This document shows positions 1-10,100 of a DNA stretch of 64,000 nucleotides, piece by piece (within the stretch, counting starts at the first letter, position 1; every line of letters starts with the position of its first letter). The DNA is from Salvelinus alpinus (lineage: Eukaryota; Chordata; Actinopteri; Salmoniformes; Salmonidae). The notes below the pieces were generated by a model that worked only from the letters and a program-made list of their open reading frames with translations, had not been told where the DNA came from and made no database searches. Position numbers and translations under genes: made by a program. The stretch covers positions 40,371,728-40,435,727 of the forward strand of contig NC_092115.1 of the NCBI RefSeq assembly GCF_045679555.1, given 5' to 3'.

Positions 1-281
1 ACGTTACAACATCAGATGAACTAACATCAGATGAGCTAACCAATTCGCTATAGTATTAACTTAACTGGTATAACGTTACGACTCCTTGCCGATCCTGAAG
101 TTATAACGCGTTAGTTGCTTACTGGACCCTGGCAATCTATGTGAAATGTTGACTAGTTAACTAGCTAATGAACTAACTACTATCTGTGAACTAATGTTTT
201 CCCTGTACAATATGTGGTTAATGTTAATGTTCAGAATGAGAGAATTTGGTAAAAATGAGGCGCTGCTTAAACAAGTGGATT
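1..281. other. Unassigned sequence before first SINE
   Basis: AT-rich non-coding sequence. I see no coding frame or recognisable element. A short imperfect direct repeat (atcagatgaactaac / atcagatgagctaac) lies at about 12-40. Confidence 0.5.
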
Positions 282-516
282 GGGGCTCCTGAGTGGTGCA
301 GCGGTCTAAGGCACTGCATTTCAGTGCTAGAGGCGTCACTACAGACACCCTGGTTTGAATCCGGGCTGTATCACATCAAGCTGTGATTGGGAGTCCCATA
401 GGGTGGTGCACAATTGGCCCAGCGTTGTCTGGGTTTGGCCGGTGTAGATGTCATTGTAAATAAAAAAATATGTTCTTAACTGACTTGCCTAGTTAAATAA
501 AGGTTTAAAAAAAAAA
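282..516 (+). repeat. tRNA-derived SINE, SlmI-like
   Basis: The 5' part reads like a tRNA-Leu gene: an A box in gagtggtgcagcggtctaag and a B box in ggtttgaatccgggct, the latter differing from the tRNA consensus by a CpG-type change. A unique body follows, then the tail tgttcttaactgacttgcc plus tagttaaataaagg, ending in oligo-A. That tail is shared with the HpaI-type SINE at 43,925-44,116 and is the LINE-derived 3' end (RSg-1 type) used by several salmonid SINEs. The tRNA-Leu head points to the SlmI family. It would be transcribed by RNA polymerase III and mobilised by a partner LINE. The family name is from memory. Confidence 0.8.
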
Positions 517-544
517 GTGTAGCTAGGCCTGGCTTAAGCTGGAT

Positions 545-763
545 GCCACTATAGAGGTGAAAGGAACACCACACACTTCCCCTCTTTCTCACTTTTCCAA
601 TACAGTGGATAAAAAGGAGTATGCCAGGTGTACTCTCTGCCTGAAAGAGATCCATTATGTCAACAAAGGGTCTCATGCTCTGTGGCTGGCACATTGTAGA
701 ACAGATGTCTACAGGCAGAAAGTGTACAATGTAATAACCTGCAGTGTAGCCCAAAGATATTGA
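545..763 (+). pseudogene. BED-like zinc-finger fragment, probably transposon-derived
   Basis: About 70 open codons contain a Cys-x2-Cys pair (residues CTLC) followed after a spacer by GSHAL and H/C residues, which resembles the BED-type fingers carried by domesticated and active hAT-like transposases. No in-frame ATG precedes the finger and the frame stops just after it, so this is a fragment and not a gene. The flanking SINE tail ends 30 bases upstream. It could also be an unrelated C2H2-like fragment. Confidence 0.35.
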
Positions 764-1029
764 TTTTGTGTTGAACTTCACAGTACAACTTGTGTGTGAG
801 TGAGGGGGGGGGGGGTTATTAAATGTTTTACTCTGTGAACGTTATTTTTGCACACGTGTAGCCTTGTGCACTTAATCAATGTCTACCATAGTGGCCACTA
901 TAATAGAGCAATAATAGAATGCCTGTTTGTTTCATTCGATTTCTACTTTAAGATGTTTTTTTACCCAAGTGCAGTGATTTTTTTGCATGTTTCGGTGAAA
1001 AAAGAAAAAAAAAGTGTCACCTTTTTAGG

Positions 1030-1958
1030 CCCTCACCAGTTTGCGTCCCAGGTTAAGCTCATTAGAGTTAACTGCACCTCAGATTGCAGGACAGATTAAT
1101 GCTTCACAGAGTTCAAGTAAGAGACACATCTCAACATCAACTGTTCAGAGGAGACTGCATGAATCAGGCCTTCATGGTTGAATTGCTGCAAAGAAACCAC
1201 TACTAAAGGACACCAATAATAAGAAGAGACTTTCTTGGGCCAAGAAACACGGGCAATGGACATTAGATCTATCCTTTGGTCTGATGAGTCCAAATTTGAG
1301 TCTCTGTGAGACGCAGAGTAGGTGAACAGATGATCTCTGTATGTGTGGTTCCCACCGTGTAGCATGGAGGAGGAGTGATGGTGTGGGGTTGCTTTGCTGG
1401 TGACACTGTCAGTGATTTATTTAGAATTCAAGGCACACTTCACCAGCATTGCTACCACAGCATTCTGCAGCGCTACGCCATCCCATCTGGTTTGCGCTTA
1501 GTGGGACTATCATTTGTTTTCAACAGCACATTGACCCAACACACCTCCAAGCTGTGTAAGGGCTATTTGACCAGGAAGGAGAGTGATGGAGTGCTGCATC
1601 AGATGACCTGGCCTCCACAATCACACAACCTCAACCCAATTGACATGATTTTGGATGAGTTGGACCGCAGAGTGAAGGAAAAGCAGCCAAGTGCTCAGCA
1701 TATGTAGGAACACCTTCAAGACTGTTGGAAAAGCATTCCAGGTGAATCTGGTTGAGAGAATGCCAAGAGTGTGCAAAGCTGTCATCAAGGCAAAGGGTGG
1801 CTACTTTGAAGAATCTCAAATTTGTTTAACACTTTTTTGGTTACTACATGATTCCATATGTGTTATTTCATAGTTTTAATGTCGTCACTATTATTCTACA
1901 ATGTAGAAAATAGTAAAAAATAAAGAAAAACGCTTGAATGAGTTGACTGGTACTGTAT
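1030..1958 (+). mobile_element. Tc1-like transposon remnant (5'-truncated)
   Basis: The sequence matches, in order, the transposase and 3' end of the better-preserved Tc1-like element at 38,217-41,261: a helix-turn-helix remnant near 1,060-1,180, the catalytic-core stretch with [19 protein letters not shown] residues (about 1,360-1,410), and an inverted-repeat end closing with actggtactgta near 1,945-1,958. The left inverted repeat and the start of the transposase are missing. Stops and frameshifts break the frame; the longest open piece is 1,375-1,707. Tc1 transposases cut and paste at TA using a DDE catalytic triad; this copy cannot encode one. Confidence 0.8.
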
Positions 1959-1963
1959 ATTTT

Positions 1964-2895
1964 TCACATCAGATAGGCATGCACGGACACACAAACACTA
2001 TGTAATTGTGTTCCCTCTTCCTTTTATTCATTCTACTTCTTCCTCTCACCCTATTTCCATGAACAGTGAAATGGGAGCTATGTACCAGGAGCTGGGAACA
2101 TATACACACCTTGTGCAGAAAATATTCATTTTATTATCCATGATAGTGTTGCTACACAAACAGATAAGACGGAGAATTCAACACTTCTAAGCTTACTAAA
2201 TAATACACTTTTGTAGAAAGCTGCAAAATAACAGCGTAAATATATTTCCTCCGAAGGCCTTGACAGTCCTGTAAGCTCGCAAACTATACACTGTAACAAC
2301 GAAGGAGAGGGAGGAGAGAACATTACAAATTAAAATATTATTCCAAACAGAGATTTTGAATGCCACTGACTGATAGACTGGCATAATGACAGAAACAACG
2401 GTTTTAATAGCTAGCAAACACGGCGAGAATAATAGAGCAGAACACAAGAGGAGAGGACAATGACAAGTCTCAAAATAGATGTATAATTTCAGAGTTAAAT
2501 TAAAAATTGCATTTTGAGAGAACATGACTAAGAAGGTATTTATCTTTCTTCAACATTTCGAAACAAAAGCTAGTTTCAAAAGTCAATTTCAACATCAACC
2601 TTTTTAGCGTGGAAAAATACCCCATTAAAACCTAATGTCCAGCTTTACAAAGGTCTGTGCAATTTTTACTCCTGTTATTTCCCGAGGTGAACAAAGAACA
2701 AAAGCTAAGCTAGAAACATTAAATGTTTTCAATACCATTTATGTTTCATTCCTTATTCCTTATTAGTGAACCTGTCCACAGAGCGCAAGTGATTATCTTC
2801 AACAAATCTCCTTCGAAATTGTATTTCTAATGACAACCCATTGACAGTCAATCACTTGAACTGTACAAGAATGGACTAAAACCACTACATAAGTC
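1964..2895. other. Unassigned non-coding sequence
   Basis: About 930 bases of AT-rich sequence without a convincing frame, RNA gene or element. Short open frames on both strands have no recognisable domain. Confidence 0.5.
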
Positions 2896-3957
2896 AAATC
2901 AAATCAAACGTTTTATTTGTCACATGCGCCGAATACAAGTGTAGACTTTACCATGAAATGCTTACTTACAAGCCCTTAACCAACAGTGCAGTTCAAGAAG
3001 AAGAAAATATTTACCAAGTAGACTAAAATAAAAAGTAATAATAAAAAAGTAACACAATAAGAATAAGAATAACGAGGCTATATACAGGGGGCACCGATAC
3101 CGAGTCAGTGTGCAGGGGTACAGGCTAGTTGAGGTAATCTGTACATGTAGGTGGCGGCGAAGTGACTATGCATAGGTAACAAACAACAGTGAGTAGCAGC
3201 AGTGTACAAGGGGGGGGGGGGGGGGTCAATGTAAATTGTCCGGTGGCGACTTTTTTATGAATTGTTCAGCAGTCTAATGGCTTGGGGGTAGAAGCTATTG
3301 AGGAGCCTTTTGGTCCCAGACTTGGCGCTCCGGTACCGCTTGAAGAGAAAACAGTTTATAACTTGGGTGACTGGAGTCTCTGACAATTTTATAGGCTTTC
3401 CTCTGACACCGCCTATTATATACGTCTTGGATGGCAGGAAGCTTGGCCCCAGTGATGTACTGGGCCGTTCGCACTACCGTCTGTAGCGCCTTACGGTCAG
3501 ATGCCAAGCAGTTGCCAAACCAGGCGGTGATGCAACCGGTCAGAATGCTCTCGATGGTGCAGCTGTAGAACCTTTTGAGGATCTGGGGGCCCATGCCAAA
3601 TCTTTTTAGTCTGAGGGGGAAAAGGTTTTGTTGTGCCCTCTTCACGACTGTTTTGGTATGTTTGGACCACGATAGTTTGTTGGTGATGTGGACACCAAGG
3701 AACTTGAAACTCTCAACCCGCTCCACTACAGCCCCGTCGATGTTAATGGGGGTCTGTTCGGCCCGCCTTTTCCTGTAGTCCACGATCAGCTCCTTTGTCT
3801 TGCTCACATTGAGGGAGAGGTTGTTGTCCTGGCAACACACCGCCAGTTCTCTGACCTCCTCCTTATAGGCTGTCTCATCGTTGTCGGTGATCAGGCCTAC
3901 CACTGTTGTGTCGTCAGCAAACCTAATGATGGCGTTGGAGTCGTGTTTGCCACTCAG
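2896..3957 (-). mobile_element. L2-like LINE, 3' half (reverse transcriptase C-terminus and 3' UTR)
   Basis: Read on the minus strand, an open stretch of about 200 codons (3,295-3,903) encodes the region after the catalytic FADDT of a non-LTR reverse transcriptase: VGLITDNDETAYKEEV, then NNLSLNVSKTKELIVDYRK, the SFKFLGVHI box, and the C-terminal CTIESILTGCITAW and RTAQYITGAKLPAIQDV segments. The 3' UTR runs down to the short repeats caaatcaaatcaaa at about 2,898. The endonuclease and most of the RT are absent, the usual 5' truncation of LINEs. A 16-base G run (3,210-3,225) lies in the 3' UTR. The L2/Rex clade assignment is from family memory. Confidence 0.85.
3210..3225. repeat. 16-base G homopolymer
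   Basis: An uninterrupted run of 16 G in the 3' UTR of the minus-strand LINE. Length is likely to vary between individuals, and it is a prime site for assembly error. A second G run of about 11 lies at 806-816. Confidence 0.95.
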
Positions 3958-4094
3958 TCATTGCTAAAACAAGGAAATGCTCATTTTACAACAATTGTTC
4001 AAAGTGTGGTTTAATGTGTTTATTAAAGCTTTTGCTCAATTGAACTATTTCTAACAATCAGTAATTACCTGCTAGAATCATATTACAAAACGGT

Positions 4095-5855
4095 TTTCTG
4101 TTGTCCACACTTGCTTCAAGATGTCCACCATTGTTCCTGTACCCAAGAAAGCAAAGGTTACTGATCTAAATGTCACCATGAAGTGCTCTTTTTTGTTAAA
4201 AAAAAGTTTTATTGAACAATACAAAACATACACATAAAAATGACAACATGCTGACATACAAACATCAACAGCCTCACCCCTGCCTCATGAAGTGCTTTGC
4301 GAGGCTAGTTAAGGACCATATCACCTCCACCTTACCCGACACCCACTACAATTTGCATACTGCCACAACAGATCCATGGAAGACGAAATCGCCATTGCAC
4401 TTCATACTTTCCTATCCAACCTTGACAAGAGGAATACCTATGTGAGAATGTTGTTCATCAACTACAGCTCAGCATTCAACACCATAGTGCCCTCCAAGCT
4501 CATCACTAAGCTCAGGACCCTGGGTCTGAACCCCTCTCTGTGCAACTAGACTTCCTGATGGGCCAACTCCAGGTGGTGAAGGTACTCCCCGTTCACACAT
4601 GACTGCATGGCAATGCACGTCTCCAACTTTATCATCAAGTTTGCTGACGACACAGTGGTAGGCCTGATTACCAACAATGATGAGACAGCCTACAAGGAGG
4701 AGGTGAGAGCCCTGGCAAAGTGGTGCCAGGAAAATAACCTCTCCCTCAATGTCAAGAAAACGAAGGAGCTGTTTGTGGACTACAGGAGACAGCCGAGAGT
4801 ACGCCCCCATCCACGGGGCCACAGTGGAGAGGATCAAAAGCTTCAAGTTCCTCAGAGAAACCTGAAATGGTCCCGCTACACTGATACCGTGGTGAAGGGG
4901 CAACAGCATCTCTTCAACCACAGGAGGCTGAAGAAATTTGGCTTGGACTTCAAGACCATCTCAAACTTCTACAGATGCACCATTGAGCACCATTCTGTCG
5001 GGCTGTATCACCGCCTGGTACAGCAACTGCACCTCCCGCAACCGGAGGGCTCTCCAGAGGGTGGTGCGGTCTTGCCCAGCGCATCACCTGGGGCACAATG
5101 CCTACCCTCCAGGACACCTTCAGCACCGGGTATCACAGGAAGGCCAAGAAGATCATCAAGGACCTCAGCCACCCGAGCAACGGCCTGTTCACCCTGCTAC
5201 CATCTAGCAGGCGGAGACAGTACAGGTACATCAAAGCTGGCCCCGAGAGTCTGAAAAGCAGCTTCTATCTCTAGGCCATCAGACTGTTAAACAGTCATCA
5301 CAAGCCGGCCTAGATTCAATCAGATCAAGCATTAACTGGCGATAGCAGACACCCGCATAGTGGATGTTTTGGCGGTGTTGGAGGTGGAACTGCACTGGGT
5401 AAAATAGGTGAGCAGCTGCTTGTCATGAAGCCACACCCACCCCACTCGCATTAGAAGTTCAGAACAAGAATATAAGCTATATAGAAATAATTACGCTCTA
5501 TCATCCTAATCGAGGTGTTAATTAAATCTCATCTTCCAGTGTTCAAACTTGTAAACAAGGATGCATGGGATTACTGTTAATGCGATTCCGTGCAGCCAAG
5601 AGCAATGTCCACTTTAGGTGTTGTTTCTACATTATTTCAATGAAATTACATTGAACCAATGTGGAAGACGTTGAATTGACATTTGTGCCTAGTGGTATAC
5701 TGTATTCTTGACATAGCTCATCCTATACAACTACTGTTGTACATACCCTTTTACTACTGACACCGTATATGTTAGATATTGTCTATACACACCCTGTATT
5801 AATATTCCGGACTCCGATATTGCTCGTTTCTTAATTTCTTGTTGATTTTTTTTTT
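4095..5855 (+). mobile_element. L2-like LINE fragment, frameshifted
   Basis: Plus-strand remnant of the same kind of LINE as at 2,896-3,957. It begins in the RT N-terminal region (STIVPVPKKAKVTDL-like, about 4,120), carries the catalytic segment FADDTVVGLIT near 4,635 and NNLSLNVKKTKEL near 4,735, then loses frame near 4,790 and continues through the C-terminal region to about 5,290. The following AT-rich sequence to about 5,855 (tatacacaccctgtattaat, tccggactccgatattgctc) looks like a LINE 3' UTR. A 98-bp retrocopy is inserted at 4,188-4,285. It is pseudogenic. Confidence 0.8.
4188..4285 (-). pseudogene. 98-bp retrocopy of an mRNA 3' end
   Basis: The segment interrupts the LINE and is flanked by identical 11-bp direct repeats, catgaagtgct, at 4,177-4,187 and 4,286-4,296. 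On the minus strand it reads as a short 3' UTR with an AATAAA signal (plus-strand tttatt in gttttattgaac, about 4,207-4,218) followed about 10-15 bases later by A-rich sequence. Target duplication plus polyadenylation signal plus A tail is the signature of LINE-mediated reverse transcription of a polyadenylated RNA. The source gene is not recognisable. Confidence 0.6.
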
Positions 5856-6988
5856 TTTTTGTCACGGCACCTGCTTTAACATCCGCTAATCTCTGTACTA
5901 ATAAACTTTAATTTGATTTTAAATGTTTATTTAAAATGTTGGAGGGGGGAGGATTAAATGATGGAGAAACCATTTGTCCTTCTGTCTTTTTGTATATATT
6001 GTGCTGCTTTACCAACTGGGGTGGTTACCCACCATAATGAAACAAACAATAATGAACCAACAATTGCTGCAATCTCTAAATCGTGCATTATTTAACAGCA
6101 AATCATACCAAAGCATCTTTGCAGTATTTTCAAGAATGACTCACAATACAGGTATTTACAAAAGTAAGTACAGTTACGTTCACGGCGTTCTAACAACGTG
6201 ACAGACATATTTGATTATTCAACCATGACTAAGGGTAGATTATTAATAATCCAAAATGTCTTGCAGTGACAGCCAATAATATTTAAATGTCTGGCTCAAA
6301 TAAACATGACTTCTCTGTACTCATGAAACTAGTAGGTCTAATAATTTGACCTCAGCTGGTGTTTGGCTATTCTGAGACATGTGCAGTCAAATCTTGGCAG
6401 TTGTTTATAATTTCTATCAAATCATTTTTTTATTGCACTTATTCTAGAAACACATTTGAACATCAACATAGGTCATTTTCATTGATAATATCTACTTCCT
6501 TACATTTATATTTTAGTCATTTAGCAGACACTCTTATCCAGAGCGATTTATAATTAGTACTTCTTAGCCAAACAAAATAAAACATAACTGCTTAATCACT
6601 TGTTTCTTAAAAGCAAAGGAAATACATGCAAGCTTTGCACTGTTTACAAAACACTAGTCACTATGAGTCACAGAGTTCACACTTTTAGCAAACTTCTGAC
6701 GTTGGACAAGACACAGGGCAAGAAATATGTCCACAATAATGACAGGGTAGTGTCATGGTTGCAGAGAGTTCCAATTCAATCCAGTCAATTCAGGAAATGG
6801 ATTGACATTCCAATAATTAATTAAAAGTTTCCCAATATTTCGACTTTGGTGAATACTGAACTTCAACTCACTTCCTGAATTGACTGAGTTGAAATAGGCC
6901 TCAACCTAAGATGAGTGTACAGGTGTGAGGGTCGGAGGCAGGGGGGCCTAGTCCTTTCTAGGGGGCTTTGACCGGGTAGAGTTGTATT
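5856..6988. other. Sequence downstream of the spindlin-like gene; holds its probable 3' UTR
   Basis: No independent gene is visible. The part just below 6,989 should be the 3' UTR of the minus-strand spindlin-like gene. A candidate minus-strand AATAAA lies at about 6,429-6,434 but cannot be confirmed. A fragment at about 6,505-6,552 (gtcatttagcagacactctt atccagagcg) is a sequence block that recurs across fish genomes and has a diverged inverted counterpart at about 14,330-14,370. Confidence 0.45.
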
Positions 6989-7194
6989 CTAGGTGGTTTT
7001 GACCAGGTCGTAGACGTGGACGTGGAAGTCATCGTCGTATTTGATGTAGTAGACAGAGGGTTTGGCTGGAACCTGGTAGATAACCAGCCCCGTCCTTTTC
7101 ACGCCCTTATCCGTGACGTACTCCACCTGCTTACCCACAAGGCTCTCTGTCTCCTCGCCTGGCTTCCTGTCTGCAGGCAGTAGGTGTTTATTCT
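6989..7194 (-). CDS. spin: Spindlin-like coding exon 4 (third repeat and stop)
   Basis: The acceptor is cttgtttcccag. The exon starts with the second base of a Glu codon and encodes [18 protein letters not shown], the third repeat ([20 protein letters not shown], then [20 protein letters not shown]) and ends VKTT-stop at the TAG on 6,989-6,991. The C-terminus has the family's usual length. Confidence 0.95.
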
Positions 7195-10100
7195 CTGGGA
7201 AACAAGAAAATAATAAGATGAGGAAGAAAGAATAGAGAGAATGAAAAAAGAGAATTTGCATATGCTGTCATCTGCCCTTTTACTTCACATACCATAACAA
7301 ATACTTCTTCCTCATTCAAGTAGCCTGCTCAGAAGCTAAGCTATTTATTTGCCTTTATTTAACCATGTAAGTAATTGAGAACACACTCTCTTTTACAATA
7401 ACAACCTGAACAGGGAATGAGCATAGGGTATGTATGTACGTGTGTTCCAGTTCTCATGCTCAATTCAAAACTCAAGTCTATTTCACCCAGTAGCCTCACA
7501 AGATTTACATCACCTCCTATTTTTTTCATATGCTTTCAGTCACCTGCCTTCCATGTAGCTTCACAACAATTACTTCACCACAGGTGGTCATAGTACTCTC
7601 GACGTCACACTCTTCCTCTGTCCCTATTCCGACCTCAGTGCTGTACGCAGTAAACTCCAGTACTATGCTTTCTTAAGAAGATAAGATACTGTAGAGCTAT
7701 ACCAATATGAGTGTACCCTTGAAAATCAAAAGGACCACCACCCCCATTACTATGTTAAATGAGGTTTCCCTTTGGTCAGCACTAACATTGCATAATTCCT
7801 GAGATTATCATCATAGGCTATTTGAGAGGGAATGATAATTATCTCTGGCAGTGTCTGAGAATGTTTAATCTTTCATTTGTATAGTCCAGATTTATCAGTG
7901 GATCAATTATCTCTCTCCATTTCTGTCTCTCTGTATTGCCCTTCCCTCTTTTTACAGGATTAGGAAATGAGCTGATTCCAACCAAAGAAAAGAAAACAAA
8001 CACCCCAAAACAAATAAAAGCTCTTACCTGCTTCAGGGAGGATGCGGAGGTCTCCGTCCTTATAGTCGTCCCAGAGCTGGTACATGTAGAGCACAGGGTC
8101 CTTCTCATAGGTGATGTAGTACCAGTTGGTCATGACGGGGGCGCGAGAGAGCACCATGCCCCGCCACTCATTCTTCTCACCGTCCTCCTTCTCAAACAGG
8201 TGCTCCACAGCCTTCCCCACCAGCTCTGGCGCATCATGGGGCACCTTGATCTTGTTGTTTACTATAGGGGTAAACCACAGGGTTTATAGTGTTGAAAATA
8301 ACTCAAATAGCAACATGGTTAAGCAGACTGAATGCTGCGCTCACTTTTGGTTTAAAATGAAACCGAATGTGAGCTTTCGCAAGACCAGGCAGGTTCCACC
8401 AGGCAACTAAAATAGTTCCCCAAGTTGGGAAAGGTAGAGGGAATAGCATTGCTTTTTTTTGTGTACTTTGGGGGGTGACTAGAGGGGGAAACATTAAGAC
8501 AAGAGGGGGAAACACAAATACTCAATTTCAAAACCACTCCTAAGAACTTGTGTAGATCTGAATGGCATGGATAGCTGTATAGGTCCAATCCTACACAATC
8601 CTTCCACATTGACACATATACAGTAGAAGCGAGGTGCTCGGGTTCATAATGGGATTGAGTACAATTATATTGCACAGAGTTGTGGTTTGCTGTACGGAAG
8701 AAGAATACAATTATCAATGAGGGGAAATTACACATGATAAGGCAATGGTAGGTCATTAACTTGGGGATAAGGAGAGTAAAGGGAGATATGGGTATACAGG
8801 CTTTTCTATACAATTATGCTAATCATTAAGGCCTTGATAAGATTAATCTGTTATGTACATGCTGGCCTGGAGCAAAGACCTGCACACACAGTAGCTCTTG
8901 TGTATTTTGTAGATAGACTGACTGGACTTCCAATTGGTGAACAGCATTTAGCAAACTGAGACAAAACTTTGAAAACAAAATGTAAATAGGTTGTTTTAAA
9001 CTTCCTAAAGTTACATTAATTACTCAGCAGGCTATCTTAACCATATGGGAGAAGTCTGCTACGCTACCGTTAAGGCAGAAAATAACCCGGATGGAGATTC
9101 GCTTCGACAAAAACGAGACTGACGGTATAATGAAATAATTGAAGATGCTCAATGCGAAAATGATCACAATGCAAACGACTCTTAAAAAGCAAATAAACAG
9201 CAAGGTCGACAGCCTTCGTGACAACATGGAGAAGCTGGTCATAGAAAATCAAAATCTCATGAAAACTGATTTGGAGCAGAAGGCCAAAAAAATCTGTGAA
9301 GATATTGACCTGGATATAGCGCTCCTGAGTTCAAAAATGGGCAGTATCGAGGACAGAAATGTAACACAACAAGAACCCAGCTAAACAGTTCGACCCAGAC
9401 GTATCTATAATAGTAACCTTACAAGGACAACAAAGACACGGCAGAAAAGGAGGGGAGCCGTCACCGAGGGTGCCAGAGTTGGTGGCCACCGAAAGATTGA
9501 GAGCAAGAGGCCGGGGACCAGGAGTCGTGAAGGTCGCATTAAAGATAAGGTGGATAGCCTCCGGCTAAAGCATCATCGGTCCACACAGATGGAATCATCG
9601 AACTCAACTTCAAAACAGAGATTTCTACATTTCGGGGAATAGGAGGATGATGAAGCAGTTCTTCTGACAGACGCCGGGACTCACAGATCATGTCCAGGAA
9701 GGATGAGAACCATCTGCCCAGTCCGTTAAATGCTTAACAATTGTATTTCATTCACTGGAACGTTAATGGATGGACGACCTCAAATTCTACACTTAGAACA
9801 TTACTACTGCAGGCCCTACACCCTGACTATTTATCTGAATGAAAGTCATTTGTCTGGCGGCTCCACTATTGACTTCGATGGTTATTCTTGGTTTGGACAC
9901 AACCAAAACTTTCATATAAGACCAAGAGCCCCTAAAGCTTCAGGTGGCATCTGACTTTTTTTTATAGGAACAAATTGAACAATATAGAGTGAACATTGTG
10001 GACAAGTCAATGGGTGGAATAATTGGTGTAAGATTTGAACACTGTGTGTCTAGTTAAATAAAAAAACATTATTTTGCCTTGTTATTTACTATCGGAGGGT

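Noticed and set aside
282..516. Possible tRNA gene
   Set aside because: A and B boxes are present, but the sequence continues into a SINE body and LINE-type tail and the B box is mutated; it is a SINE. The same applies at 43,925-44,116.
3688..4014. Plus-strand frame of 108 codons
   Set aside because: It is antisense to the minus-strand LINE RT; no domain.
6429..6434. Polyadenylation signal for the spindlin-like gene
   Set aside because: It lies in an AT-rich stretch with several alternatives; without transcript data it cannot be called as a feature.
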